64,000 nucleotides of DNA from JBAZZQ01 sp041658725 (GTDB taxonomy: Bacteria; Planctomycetota; Phycisphaerae; JAAYCJ01). The notes below the pieces were generated by a model. The model searched no databases and had not been told where the DNA came from. It worked only from the letters and a program-made list of their open reading frames with translations. The position numbers were made by a program, and so were the translations under genes. Of the stretch, positions 18,418 to 27,861 are shown piece after piece; positions within the stretch are counted from its first letter, which is position 1, and each line of letters opens with the position of its first letter. The DNA lies in the NCBI GenBank assembly GCA_041658725.1, contig JBAZZQ010000014.1, positions 1 to 64,000 of the forward strand, read 5' to 3'.

Positions 18418-19122
18418 ATGGCTGGAAAAATTAAATTACTAACGACGGGACTGATAATAATGGTTCTGGCTTCGGGTTGTGTCATTCAACGAAAATATAA
18501 CGCAAAAGACCTCTATGAACGCGGTCTGACGGATTATTACGCCGGGAATTACAGCACCGCCGCCGGCAATTTCAAATGGGCTTTGGACTTGAAAAAGGAA
18601 TATTCCGGTCCCATGATCGGTCTGGCCCAATGCCAACTTCACTTTGCCCGGGAAAGTTTCACCAAAAAAAATGTCGGTGCCGCCCTGCAAAACCTGGAAG
18701 AAGGGATGTACTGGATAAATCTTGCCGTAGATGCCGATCCGGGCAATCCGCAGGTTACCGTGGTCAGGGTTGAAATTCTCAATCTCAAGGGTGAAGTCGA
18801 ACAGGCGCTAAAGACCGCCAGATGGGGTGTCAATGTGCAGGGGCCCAATCCCGCCAGTTTGCTTCTGATGGCCAAATCCTACACCGATGTCGGCGCGTAT
18901 GACGAAGCCGAAGTCGCTTATAAACAAGCCATCGCCGTTGATCCGAAAAACGTCGATGTTCGCGTCAAGACCGGTCAGTTTTATGAAAAAATTGGAAAAC
19001 GCGACCTGGCCCTTCAGCAATACGAGGAAGCCTATCGACTGGACCCGAACAACTCGGATGTCCAAATCCGAATCACCGCCCTGAGCGGCAGTACACCGGA
19101 ACCTGGCCCTGAAAATCCTTAA
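18418..19122 (+). CDS. TPR-repeat lipoprotein
   Basis: From the ATG at 18418 the protein is 234 residues and begins with a clear lipoprotein signal (IIMVLASGCVIQ). At least four TPR units follow. The best are near residues 135-200: AKSYTDVGAYDEAEVAYKQA, and GQFYEKIGKRDLALQQYEEA with DPNN turns. TPR lipoproteins usually act as scaffolds at the outer membrane. AAAGGA lies about 9 nt before the chosen start; an ATG 18 nt upstream is possible. It is monocistronic: a palindromic repeat and the MFS gene follow. Confidence 0.85.
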   Translation: MAGKIKLLTTGLIIMVLASGCVIQRKYNAKDLYERGLTDYYAGNYSTAAGNFKWALDLKKEYSGPMIGLAQCQLHFARESFTKKNVGAALQNLEEGMYWINLAVDADPGNPQVTVVRVEILNLKGEVEQALKTARWGVNVQGPNPASLLLMAKSYTDVGAYDEAEVAYKQAIAVDPKNVDVRVKTGQFYEKIGKRDLALQQYEEAYRLDPNNSDVQIRITALSGSTPEPGPENP

Positions 19123-19126
19123 ACGT

Positions 19127-19195
19127 TATGTGCCACGAAGGGCTTGCCCGCTGTGTCTTAACGAACACGGCCGGACAAGCCGACCTTGGCGCATG
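19127..19195. repeat. REP-like palindrome, family B (diverged copy)
   Basis: The left half contains GTGCCACGAAGGGCTTGCCCG, and the right half read on the other strand gives GCGCCAAGGTCGGCTTGTCC. The same organisation, better conserved, occurs at 27104-27170. It lies between the TPR lipoprotein and the MFS gene. Confidence 0.6.
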
Positions 19196-19228
19196 GATAA
19201 GATATTTCTTTAAGGGGACAGGTTTTAA

Positions 19229-20422
19229 ATGTTCACCCGCGAAACCAAAATCGGTTTGATTGCGACTTTTTCCACCATGACGGCATTTGCGTTTTCTTCC
19301 AATGCCATTCCGCCGCTGGTTACCACAATCGCCAACGATTTTCATATTGAATACGCCACTTTCGGCGGATACGTGGTGATGCTTCAATTTACATTTTTCG
19401 CCCTCGCCTCGCTTTGCGGCGGATGGGCGGCCCATCGTTTTGGCTTCTCTAATCGAAGTCTGGTCATTACGGGTATTTTATTTCTGGCAATACTTTTGAT
19501 GGCCGGATCGACTTTTCCCAATTTTAAGTGGTTTATCTTCTGGGCCATTCCCCTGGGATTTGCCGGTGGGTTGGTGGAAACCTTCGGTGCGATCATGATC
19601 TGTCGCTTCGGAGGACCGCAGTCCAGCAAAATGTTAAATTTCGGGCAGGTATTTTTCTGCCTCGGCGCCATCATCGCCCCCACACTAATCGCGTTTATCC
19701 TCGGTTATGGGTTTTCCTGGCGAGTATCTTTTCTTGGTTTGGGAATTTTGATCCTTGTTATTGGGATATGGTTCATTTACCAAACGCGAACGCTCAAGGA
19801 GCCAACCTGGGAAATGACGGATATCGGACATAAAAATTCCGATGCCTTTGCACCGACCGTCAAAATTCCCCTTTTGTCCGACCCCTTGCTTTATTATTTA
19901 TGCGGCGCGCTTTTCACCTATGTGGCCGTCGAAGGTTCGATCATCGTCTGGGTGGCTTCCTACTTTGAAAAAAATCTCGGCCTACCGGCCAAGGATGCCG
20001 CCTGGCGGCTAAGCGTCTATTGGGCGGGAATGCTGCTGGGCCGGTCGCTGATCCTGCTTCTCCGCGGTCGATGGACGTTGTGGCCCGCGCTCCTGGCCGC
20101 AAGTACCGGGATGATGCTCAGCAATATAGTCTTAAGTTTCAAATGGGGTCCCCTGGCCGCGACCATCCTTGTGCTTGTGGGTGGATTACTCGCCGGTCCC
20201 CTCTGGCCGACGATTGTAACCATGAGTCAACAGATGCGCAACTCCTCGGCCTTTACCTCCTGTGTGATCGGCATAGGCGCGCTCGGGGCGGCCTTTGGAC
20301 CGCTTTCAAGCTCCTATGTCATAAAATACCTCGGCACCAAATACTTTTTCCCCATCCTCGCGGCGGAGGGGGTGGTTTTGATTACCTTTATACTCAAAGC
20401 CAGATCATACAAATCTTCATAA
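19229..20422 (+). CDS. MFS-family transporter
   Basis: This 397-residue protein has about twelve hydrophobic spans in two halves. The loop after span 2 reads GGWAAHRFGFSNR, a recognisable version of the MFS G-x-x-x-D-R-x-G-R-[RK] motif with the acidic residue missing. Transport is across the inner membrane, and the substrate cannot be read from sequence. Some similarity in layout to FucP/sugar MFS proteins is possible but not demonstrated. It ends convergently with the membrane glycosyltransferase gene, with a 9-bp inverted repeat (GGCTTTGAC/GTCAAAGCC) in the gap. Confidence 0.8.
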   Translation: MFTRETKIGLIATFSTMTAFAFSSNAIPPLVTTIANDFHIEYATFGGYVVMLQFTFFALASLCGGWAAHRFGFSNRSLVITGILFLAILLMAGSTFPNFKWFIFWAIPLGFAGGLVETFGAIMICRFGGPQSSKMLNFGQVFFCLGAIIAPTLIAFILGYGFSWRVSFLGLGILILVIGIWFIYQTRTLKEPTWEMTDIGHKNSDAFAPTVKIPLLSDPLLYYLCGALFTYVAVEGSIIVWVASYFEKNLGLPAKDAAWRLSVYWAGMLLGRSLILLLRGRWTLWPALLAASTGMMLSNIVLSFKWGPLAATILVLVGGLLAGPLWPTIVTMSQQMRNSSAFTSCVIGIGALGAAFGPLSSSYVIKYLGTKYFFPILAAEGVVLITFILKARSYKSS

Positions 20423-20476
20423 ACGGCTTTGACTTTTGGTGGCGGGGTCCGCGATCATTGAACCTGTCAAAGCCTG

Positions 20477-22147
20477 TTATTCAATAATGACCGACCCCAC
20501 ACCTTTCGGAAGCTCCGGGGCAAATTCATGTAGTTGTCGGCGCAGTTTTTTCGCTTTTTCGGCGTCGGGGGCGTAGAAGGAGACGTGGTCGCCGCTGCAA
20601 ACCACGTTTCCGGAAATGGTCCACTGGCCAGCCCGGACCCACTGGCGGGGAATACTGTGGCGGAACCAGTGATCGTAAATGATCGCCAGTTCCATTCCCT
20701 TCTCCCGCGTCAGTCGAGCCAGGTCTTCCTCCCTTGGCCGATGTTGCCTCCAGATTTTCGCCGACTCCAGATCGGCCAAGCCGCACAAATCGATGACGTG
20801 CGACCCTGAAAAATACGCCATTGCCCCGATGTCGTTCACCGCAACCGGTTTGCCCGCGTAATACCGCTGGGCGAACCGTGCCATTTGGCACTGCTGCTGG
20901 TAGATGTTCCGGCTCGCCTGCGGCGTCCACGATAGCGCCACCAAACTCCGCCCCACCAATACCACCGCCATCAACAAAAACATAATCCCCATCCCCCGGA
21001 AATTCGGACGGCCACCTTTTTCAAAAACCCGGGCAACCCGGTGGGGAAAATAATCGTAAACGCTAAAGCTAAGGACGAGCAATCCCAGCACCATCAGGTA
21101 CGCCTCGTACCGGAAAAACCCTCCCTGCCTAGCCGAGACCAGGTGCACAAACATCGTTCCCGTTGTGATCGCCAGCAGGCTGTTCAGAGGCCGCCACAGG
21201 GACTGGCCCTTCCGAAGGCGATACACCAAAGACCCCGCCACCAGGCCCAGCAACAAGTACACATGGAAACTGTCGGTACGGAAAAACTGGTGAACGAAAC
21301 CTTCCGCAAACCTCCACAGCCCCCGGACCGTCCACGCAACGTTCTTCTTTTTCAGGAGAACCGTGTTGGGTAAAAAGAACCACCCGCGACTTGCGGAGGC
21401 CCAGCCGTAAATGACGACGGGAAGTGCGCCAAAAAACAACGTCCCCACCGCAACCCACACCCGCTTTCTGGCCAAAAACAACCCCGCGACGATCACCACC
21501 AGGAACGCCCCCTCATACCGGATCAGGGTGGCCAGACTTGAAAGTAAAAACAAGCACGCCAATTGCCGATGGGAAATCCGCTCTTTTCCCAGCAAGGTTG
21601 CGGCCAGGAAAACCAACCCCACGTTGATCAGCATCTGGAGCGTGTGCTCCATGCCGACAAAAATCAGCGCGGGAAGCGGAACCAGAAAGACGATCCCCAA
21701 TAGCGCCCACCGCGTGAACCGAACCGAACCCGTGTACTTCATCAGCGCCCGGTACGCTGCATACAAGACCCCGCCCGCCGACAGCAGGTTCAACACCAGC
21801 GGAACGTAATACCCGTCGCCCAGAACCCGCTGGATCCCCGCCACCAGTAACGTCCACAGCAACGATGAGGACGAGGAGGTAAACCCCCGCGCGTCGATCC
21901 CCCAGACGCCCTCCAGGACCAGCGTGTTCGCCATCGCCAAATGAATGTACGCGTCGTCCTGAACGTAAGTGAAGTTCCCTTCCGTCATCCACAACCCCGC
22001 TCCGCCGATAACCAGGACCGTGACTCCCAAAGCCATCATTGAAACGACCAGAGGATGCTTGAGCCAAACCCAGCGACCCGGTTCAAGACCTTCCATTGAC
22101 TTGGAGGAAGTAACGCCGATGGAATTCTCCGTATTTGTCTGAATCAT
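20477..22147 (-). CDS. GC-rich polytopic membrane protein, glycosyltransferase-like
   Basis: From the ATG at 22147 (AAGGA 8 nt upstream) the product is about 556 residues with ten or so membrane spans. A short loop after the first span has YVQDDAYIHLAMANTL, an acidic pair where PMT/GT39-like enzymes place catalytic residues. A soluble C-terminal part follows (about 420-556: VNDIGAMAYFSGSHVIDLCGL), as in some planctomycete and actinobacterial mannosyltransferase-like proteins. The gene is visibly richer in G and C than its neighbours, with long GC-rich runs such as those near 21400-21900, which suggests recent transfer. Function is inferred from topology. Confidence 0.65.
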   Translation of the reverse strand: MIQTNTENSIGVTSSKSMEGLEPGRWVWLKHPLVVSMMALGVTVLVIGGAGLWMTEGNFTYVQDDAYIHLAMANTLVLEGVWGIDARGFTSSSSSLLWTLLVAGIQRVLGDGYYVPLVLNLLSAGGVLYAAYRALMKYTGSVRFTRWALLGIVFLVPLPALIFVGMEHTLQMLINVGLVFLAATLLGKERISHRQLACLFLLSSLATLIRYEGAFLVVIVAGLFLARKRVWVAVGTLFFGALPVVIYGWASASRGWFFLPNTVLLKKKNVAWTVRGLWRFAEGFVHQFFRTDSFHVYLLLGLVAGSLVYRLRKGQSLWRPLNSLLAITTGTMFVHLVSARQGGFFRYEAYLMVLGLLVLSFSVYDYFPHRVARVFEKGGRPNFRGMGIMFLLMAVVLVGRSLVALSWTPQASRNIYQQQCQMARFAQRYYAGKPVAVNDIGAMAYFSGSHVIDLCGLADLESAKIWRQHRPREEDLARLTREKGMELAIIYDHWFRHSIPRQWVRAGQWTISGNVVCSGDHVSFYAPDAEKAKKLRRQLHEFAPELPKGVGSVIIE

Positions 22148-22320
22148 GAAACGTGTCCTTATGTTACTCAAACTGACCGATTACTTTTTGGTCCCGGCTG
22201 GGGCGGAAGTTTTTAGCCCACCGCGTGAACCGTGGGAATCTGTAATCAACACTCATCAGCCCCCAAGGGGGACGATACAATTCTTCCTGGTCTTCTTTCT
22301 GTCGCCCCATCCGGGGCCGG

Positions 22321-22410
22321 ATCGTCTTTGATCCACCATTTCCATCCATCGAATTTTGATTCTAAGAATTCAAAAACTGGCGAGCAAGGGAAATATTGTT
22401 CGGTCTACAG
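22321..22410 (+). repeat. 90-bp dispersed repeat, copy 1
   Basis: This stretch matches the reverse complement of 61745-61836 at about nine in ten positions over 90 nt. It contains an imperfect palindrome around TTCTAAGAATTC. It lies upstream of the P-type ATPase gene. Confidence 0.8.
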
Positions 22411-22430
22411 TCTATTTTTTCATTCCATCA

Positions 22431-22464
22431 TTGCAAAATGAACGTTCAGATATTATAAAATATC
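22431..22464 (+). promoter_or_regulatory. Promoter with palindrome at the -10 region, P-type ATPase gene
   Basis: TTGCAA (22431-22436) and TATAAA (22454-22459) are 17 nt apart. A perfect palindrome GATATT-ATAA-AATATC (22449-22464) covers the -10 and could bind a regulator. Transcription would start near 22466, about 6 nt before the ATG, so the message may be leaderless. Confidence 0.5.
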
Positions 22465-22471
22465 ATACGAT

Positions 22472-25042
22472 ATGGTAAAACAATATGACATCAAAACGAT
22501 CGACGGCCTTTCCGAGCGGGAGGCGGCCCAGCGGCTTTTGAAAGATGGTTTTAACGAGCTTCCATCCTCCAAACCTCGAAATATTTTTAATATCGCACTG
22601 GAGGTTGTTCGCGAGCCGATGTTTTTGCTCCTGGTGGCGGGCGGGGCGATTTATATGATTTTGGGGGATGTCCAGGAAGCGATTATGCTCCTGGGGTTTG
22701 TCTTCGTGGTGATGGGGATTACGTTTTACCAGGAGCGCAAGACCGAAAGGGCGCTGGAGGCTCTTCGGGATTTGTCCAGCCCGCGGGCGCTGGTAATCCG
22801 AGACCGGGAGCAACGTCGTATTCCCGGCCGGGAAGTGGTTCGGGATGATATCCTGGTTTTGGCGGAGGGCGACCGCGTTCCCGCCGACGCTGTGGTCCTT
22901 TCCTGCTCGAATTTATCGACCGACGAATCGTTGCTCACCGGAGAATCGGTGGCGGTGCGGAAGATTCCGTGGGATGAAAAAATGGAAATGGGTCGTCCGG
23001 GCGGGGATGATCTTCCATTTATTTATTCAGGAACGCTTGTGGTCAAGGGTCAGTGTATCGCCCGTGTGGCATCAACCGGGATGCAAACCCAGATGGGAAA
23101 AATCGGCAGGGCTTTGCAAACGGTGGAGTCTCAGGATTCGCCTTTGAAAAAGGAAACTCGCCGGCTCGTGCGAATTCTGGCCCTTTTGGGATTAGTCCTG
23201 TGTGTCATTGTGGTCGTTAGTTATGGTCTGACGCGAGGTAATACTCGTAAAGACTGGCTTGACGGTTTTTTAGCCGGAATCACTCTGGCGATGGCCATGA
23301 TGCCGGAGGAATTTCCCGTTGTTTTCACAATTTTTCTGGCATTGGGGGCTTGGCGAATCTCTCGAAAGCGAGTCCTGACCCGGCGGGTTCCCGCGGTTGA
23401 AACCCTGGGTTCCGCCAGCGTCCTGTGCGTCGATAAGACCGGCACGCTGACCCTTAATCGCATGTCGGTAAGCAAACTATTTGCCCGGGGAGAATTTCTG
23501 GATATCCATCCCGACAAGCCCGAGCGTCTTCCCGAACAGTTTCATGAAAACGTGGAATTCAGTATCCTGGCCAGTCAGCGCGATCCTTTCGACCCGATGG
23601 AAAAGGCCCTGCGGAAACTCGGCAGCGATACCCTGGCCCAGACGGAGCATCTTCACGACGATTGGACGCTGGTGCAGGAATATCCTCTGTCGCAGCACTT
23701 GCTTGCTCTGTCGCATGTGTGGAAATCTCCCGACGGGCAGGATTATGTCATCGCGGCGAAAGGCGCTCCGGAGGCGATTGGTGATTTATGCCATTTAAAC
23801 GCGGTCCAAATGACGGACTTATCGAAACATGTAAGCCAGATGGCAGGTGAGGGTCTCCGCGTGCTCGGAGTGGCCAAGGCCCATTTTCGCATCAAGGAAC
23901 TTCCGGGCGAGCAGCACGATTTTAAATTTGAATTCCTGGGACTCGTCGGTTTTGCCGATCCGGTTCGCCCGAATGTCGCCGAAGCGATCAAGGAATGCTA
24001 CCAAGCGGGTATCCGGGTGATTATGATCACGGGCGATTATCCGGGGACGGCCCAGAATATCGCCCTGCAAATCGGTCTCGTGCCCAACGATGATTTTATC
24101 ACCGGCGTGGAATTAGACAAAATGAACGACGCTGAACTGAAAGAGCGGGTGAGAACCGTCAACATTTTCGCCCGCGTCGTTCCGGAGCAAAAACTCCGTC
24201 TCGTCCAAGCCCTCAAAGCAAACGGCGAAATCGTGGCCATGACCGGCGACGGGGTCAACGACGCCCCCGCTCTTAAAGCCGCCGATATCGGAATCGCCAT
24301 GGGCGGTCGCGGAACGGACGTCGCCCGCGAGTCTTCGGCACTGGTCCTTCTGGATGACGATTTCTCCTCGATCGTGCAGGCCGTCAAAATGGGCCGACGG
24401 ATTTTCGATAACCTCCAAAAAGCAATGGCATATATTTTTGCCATTCACGTTCCCATCGCCGGAATGTCTCTGATTCCAGTGCTCTTCAAATGGCCCCTGG
24501 TGCTATTTCCTGTTCACATCGTGTTTTTGGAACTGATCATCGATCCCGCCTGTTCGCTCATTTTCGAGGCGGAACCCGATGAGGCTAACGTAATGAGCCG
24601 CCCACCGCGAAAATTGAGCGAGCCTCTATTCAGTAAACGCACCGTGTGTATAAGTCTGCTCCAGGGACTTAGCGTATTGCTGATTATTTTAGCTGTGTTC
24701 CTCACCGCTCGTTACTGGGGACACAACGACCGTGAAGCCAGGGCCCTTGCGTTCACCACGCTGATCATCGCCAACCTGGGTCTGATCCTGATTAATCGCT
24801 CCTGGACCCGTACGATGTTCTCCATGCTGAAATCGCCCAACCGGGCTTTATGGTATGTCTTAGGCGGGGCCATGATCTTTCTGGGGCTGGTTCTTAATAT
24901 TCCCTTCCTGCGCAACCTGTTCCTTTTCGAGAAGCTTGGCCTGAATGATCTGGTCATTTGCCTGGGGGCAGGCATAGTGAGCATCATCTGGTTTGAATTT
25001 CTTAAAATTTTAAACCGGCGGCGAAATTCATCGACGCTCTGA
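22472..25042 (+). CDS. Cation-transporting P-type ATPase (P2-like)
   Basis: This 856-residue inner-membrane pump uses ATP to move a cation. All hallmark motifs are present: TGES (near residue 155, actuator), CVDKTGTLTLN with the phosphorylated Asp near 321, KGAPE in the nucleotide domain, and TGDGVNDAPALKAADIGIAMG near 590. The N-terminal cation-ATPase domain and about ten membrane spans match P2 pumps. The helix-4 motif is PEEFP rather than the PEGLP of Ca2+ pumps, so the ion is uncertain. No ribosome site is visible before the ATG. It ends 14 nt from the convergent GT5-like gene. Confidence 0.92.
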   Translation: MVKQYDIKTIDGLSEREAAQRLLKDGFNELPSSKPRNIFNIALEVVREPMFLLLVAGGAIYMILGDVQEAIMLLGFVFVVMGITFYQERKTERALEALRDLSSPRALVIRDREQRRIPGREVVRDDILVLAEGDRVPADAVVLSCSNLSTDESLLTGESVAVRKIPWDEKMEMGRPGGDDLPFIYSGTLVVKGQCIARVASTGMQTQMGKIGRALQTVESQDSPLKKETRRLVRILALLGLVLCVIVVVSYGLTRGNTRKDWLDGFLAGITLAMAMMPEEFPVVFTIFLALGAWRISRKRVLTRRVPAVETLGSASVLCVDKTGTLTLNRMSVSKLFARGEFLDIHPDKPERLPEQFHENVEFSILASQRDPFDPMEKALRKLGSDTLAQTEHLHDDWTLVQEYPLSQHLLALSHVWKSPDGQDYVIAAKGAPEAIGDLCHLNAVQMTDLSKHVSQMAGEGLRVLGVAKAHFRIKELPGEQHDFKFEFLGLVGFADPVRPNVAEAIKECYQAGIRVIMITGDYPGTAQNIALQIGLVPNDDFITGVELDKMNDAELKERVRTVNIFARVVPEQKLRLVQALKANGEIVAMTGDGVNDAPALKAADIGIAMGGRGTDVARESSALVLLDDDFSSIVQAVKMGRRIFDNLQKAMAYIFAIHVPIAGMSLIPVLFKWPLVLFPVHIVFLELIIDPACSLIFEAEPDEANVMSRPPRKLSEPLFSKRTVCISLLQGLSVLLIILAVFLTARYWGHNDREARALAFTTLIIANLGLILINRSWTRTMFSMLKSPNRALWYVLGGAMIFLGLVLNIPFLRNLFLFEKLGLNDLVICLGAGIVSIIWFEFLKILNRRRNSSTL

Positions 25043-25056
25043 GAATCATTGCCGAC

Positions 25057-26829
25057 TCACACCAACTGCAAGGCACGGATTTTCCGGCAGGCACGGTCAA
25101 CGGCGGGAAGGAAATATTCCTCGGCCACGTTGTCCCATCCCATGTGACTGGCGACGCTGTAGCCCTTCTTAATATACCAATCCATTTCGGTGTTATTTTT
25201 TGGTAAACGTCGCAATATTTCCTCAGCCAGTTTTCGGGCGACCCGCTGTTCGATCTGGTTGCGTTTCACTTGATCGATCCGCAAAAGATCATCCACCTCC
25301 ATCGCCGGTTCATCCAGTTCGGTATAATCGGCGAGGATTACATTGGCGACTGGTTCCGAATTGCTGATGGTATTGACAAAGCCGACGCACCCGCAAACGT
25401 TCGTCACCACGCAAATGCCGCCGTACGTCAGAGGTTCCAACTGGGCGATCCCAAACGGTTCATAGACCGATTGACCGAACTCCACGTCACTGCCGCGACG
25501 GATGTCCAGAAATTCCGTATCGACCGGCATCTGCGTTCCGCACGTAAACGGATCAAAACCAAACTGGTTGATCAAAAGAACCTTGAGATTCCGAGCTTTG
25601 GCGTTAAATTCCTGGATACCCGTATAAAGTGCGGCTTCCCCTCCGGAAAGATCCGGAAGTCCTTCGCGGTGAGCCACAGGCCATTTCCACCAATGCTCCA
25701 TATGCAAGATATCTTCGCGCCGTCGACGGGGTAATTCCGTGGTCAAAAAGTACATCACCCCCGTTTTGTTCTGCTGGCGAAACGCCCGTTCAATATGCTC
25801 AAGTACCCGCAAATCACGCCAAAGACCCTTGCTGATGTTCAGACGCGAGACGTGGGTAAAGATATAATCAGGCCGGTAATCCAGCAATACTTCGCAGTAC
25901 CGCTGCAATCGGGTCTTGCTCACCAATTTTTGTTGTAAATCAATCTGGGTCGAAGGGATACCGTTGTAACAAAGGTCGATATCCACGTGCCCGAATTCAG
26001 GCTCGAGGAATCGCAGTTCCTTGATGACAAAGTCCCCCACCGCCATGATATTGTCGCAATATTTACTCGCGGAGACCAGCGCGTGTTTGAAAAAATGATC
26101 CTGCGGTCCGAAAATATCCTCGAGGTAAAAATCTTCACGCCGCGCGGTTCGAAGCACATTATAAAACATCGTATCATGCCCGGGATGATCTTCAACAATC
26201 TTGCGAATCGTCGCCACCTCGTGGGCATAGAAGACCGTTCGATAGTTCGTCCGTTCGCTCAGGATCGCCGCCAGCGCGGTCGGCATTCCCATAAATTCGT
26301 GGGCCACAATCACGCAATGACCATCGGTGGGAACAGCGCCAATCGTTTCAATCGCCGCCAGGGCCGGAGGAGCCAGTTTCACATATTGCTCGTAATCCCA
26401 GCTCGTTTCATATTTAAGCGATTCGATTCCAAAGTGTTCCCACAGTTTTCCTTTGAACGCATTAATAGGCCCGTGATCGATACGGGTAATGTCAATTAAT
26501 ATAACTTCCGGGGAAACCCGAAGCCCAGTGTCCCGATTTACAAAATGCCGGTGACCATAAACGATCCCGACATTAAACTGGTCTTCAACCTTGCGAAACT
26601 TGGCGGCCCATTCACTGCGAACAAATCCATCGACCGAACTGTACAGAACTTCGCCGTCCTTTCCCAGACGAGTTTCCGCCGATCCTTGCAAGCTGAACAA
26701 CGGACAAACAAATATGGTTCGATCTACCTTGGCATTATATACGGCACTGGTAACCAGCCCTTCCAGAACGGCGCCGATTCCACCTACTTTTTCAACCGCC
26801 TCATGCGTTACGTGAACTACTGATCGCAT
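25057..26829 (-). CDS. Glycogen/starch synthase-like glycosyltransferase (GT5)
   Basis: This 590-residue GT-B protein begins with VVHVTHEAVEKVGGIGAVLE, the equivalent of the K-x-G-G-[LI] loop that binds ADP- or UDP-glucose in GT5 enzymes. YEPFGIAQLEPLTYGG near residue 470 provides the E-x7-E motif. It is longer than usual bacterial GlgA (about 480), with insertions in both domains. AAGGAG sits just before the ATG. No other glycogen genes are nearby, so the polymer made is uncertain. Confidence 0.75.
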   Translation of the reverse strand: MRSVVHVTHEAVEKVGGIGAVLEGLVTSAVYNAKVDRTIFVCPLFSLQGSAETRLGKDGEVLYSSVDGFVRSEWAAKFRKVEDQFNVGIVYGHRHFVNRDTGLRVSPEVILIDITRIDHGPINAFKGKLWEHFGIESLKYETSWDYEQYVKLAPPALAAIETIGAVPTDGHCVIVAHEFMGMPTALAAILSERTNYRTVFYAHEVATIRKIVEDHPGHDTMFYNVLRTARREDFYLEDIFGPQDHFFKHALVSASKYCDNIMAVGDFVIKELRFLEPEFGHVDIDLCYNGIPSTQIDLQQKLVSKTRLQRYCEVLLDYRPDYIFTHVSRLNISKGLWRDLRVLEHIERAFRQQNKTGVMYFLTTELPRRRREDILHMEHWWKWPVAHREGLPDLSGGEAALYTGIQEFNAKARNLKVLLINQFGFDPFTCGTQMPVDTEFLDIRRGSDVEFGQSVYEPFGIAQLEPLTYGGICVVTNVCGCVGFVNTISNSEPVANVILADYTELDEPAMEVDDLLRIDQVKRNQIEQRVARKLAEEILRRLPKNNTEMDWYIKKGYSVASHMGWDNVAEEYFLPAVDRACRKIRALQLV

Positions 26830-27103
26830 CTTCTCTCCTTCAAGCCGATACCCTCCATTACGCCCAATAAAAAAACACTCCCCAGCTATTTATCTTGTAA
26901 ACACCTGTATTTCATCTATCGGCTTGTCGTTTATTCAACGTTAATTATTGCAGTATTGTCATATCCTATTTTATCGGACGATGGGTCATAAGTGCATTAA
27001 ATAAAGCTCGATAAATAAAATTGAAGCCTCGTTAAAAGAAAATCTTATCTTGAAGTATCCGATCATCCTGCGTATCTTAAAAAACAGTAACCGTCAGACC
27101 CCT

Positions 27104-27170
27104 TTGTGCCACGGTCGGCTCGTCCGACCGTGCTTTTAAGATACGGCTGGACAAGCCAGCCGTGGCACAA
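27104..27170. repeat. REP-like palindrome, family B
   Basis: The two halves are inverted copies: TTGTGCCACGGTCGGCT on the left, and TTGTGCCACGGCTGGCTTG when the right half is read on the other strand. They are enclosed by a further short inverted pair, GTAACCGT and ACGGTTAC. The remainder of the 393-nt gap 26830-27222 shows AT-rich leader sequence only; I see no gene there. Confidence 0.75.
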
Positions 27171-27222
27171 TGACAGAGGGGGCTGAACGGTTACAAAAAA
27201 CAGAATACAAAAGGATTATTTT

Positions 27223-27861
27223 ATGCTTTTAAGAGAAAAACGACATGTATCAACCACCACCTGGCCGGATCGGCATGAAGGCACGTTTCGGGAGTTGGGA
27301 AATTGTTTAAATCGCTTCGGCATTTCTTCGCCGACGGTCCTGGAGGTCGGTCCGGGGGCAACGACAACCCTGTTACGTAATCAACTGGCCTCCGGCGAGG
27401 GACAAAATCTTTCCTGGCTGGCAAACCATTACCGGGCGGTTTTGAGAAATTTGGATGGATTACTCCGGCGAATTCCGAATATGCCGTTATGCTCGTATGA
27501 ACCCGGTGAACTTCAAGAATTTCTCCCAGCAGGAGCAAAACTGATCGTAACCGACATCAGCCCAGCGGTCATTGCGGCGATCCAAAAACAATATCCTCGC
27601 GTGGAAGCGAACGTGTTTGACTTTTCGATCAACGCATACCCCGTGCCGGTGGACGTGATTGTCTGCCTTTGCGTTTTGGTTCGTGCCCAGGAACCGAAAA
27701 AAATATGGGTCAACCTTTATCGTTCCCTGAAAGCCGGAGGATTGCTCGTCATGGACAATCGCAGTTGCACCACCTTCGGTGATCCTGATCTTCCGCTAAA
27801 AAAAATGTCCAGCCAGATTTGGCAAAAATCTGACAATACCAAAAGGGAAGGTGTAATGTGA
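27223..27861 (+). CDS. Class I SAM-dependent methyltransferase-like protein
   Basis: This 212-residue protein has the Rossmann motif I VLEVGPGATTTL near residue 39, a later acidic strand end KLIVTDIS, VDVIVCLCVLV as motif IV-like, and LKAGGLLVMDN, which matches the post-core strand of class I methyltransferases. It probably transfers a methyl group from S-adenosylmethionine, but the segment between motifs I and II is unusually long. Its stop overlaps the GTG start of the next gene by 4 nt, so the two are co-translated. The substrate is unknown. Confidence 0.65.
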   Translation: MLLREKRHVSTTTWPDRHEGTFRELGNCLNRFGISSPTVLEVGPGATTTLLRNQLASGEGQNLSWLANHYRAVLRNLDGLLRRIPNMPLCSYEPGELQEFLPAGAKLIVTDISPAVIAAIQKQYPRVEANVFDFSINAYPVPVDVIVCLCVLVRAQEPKKIWVNLYRSLKAGGLLVMDNRSCTTFGDPDLPLKKMSSQIWQKSDNTKREGVM

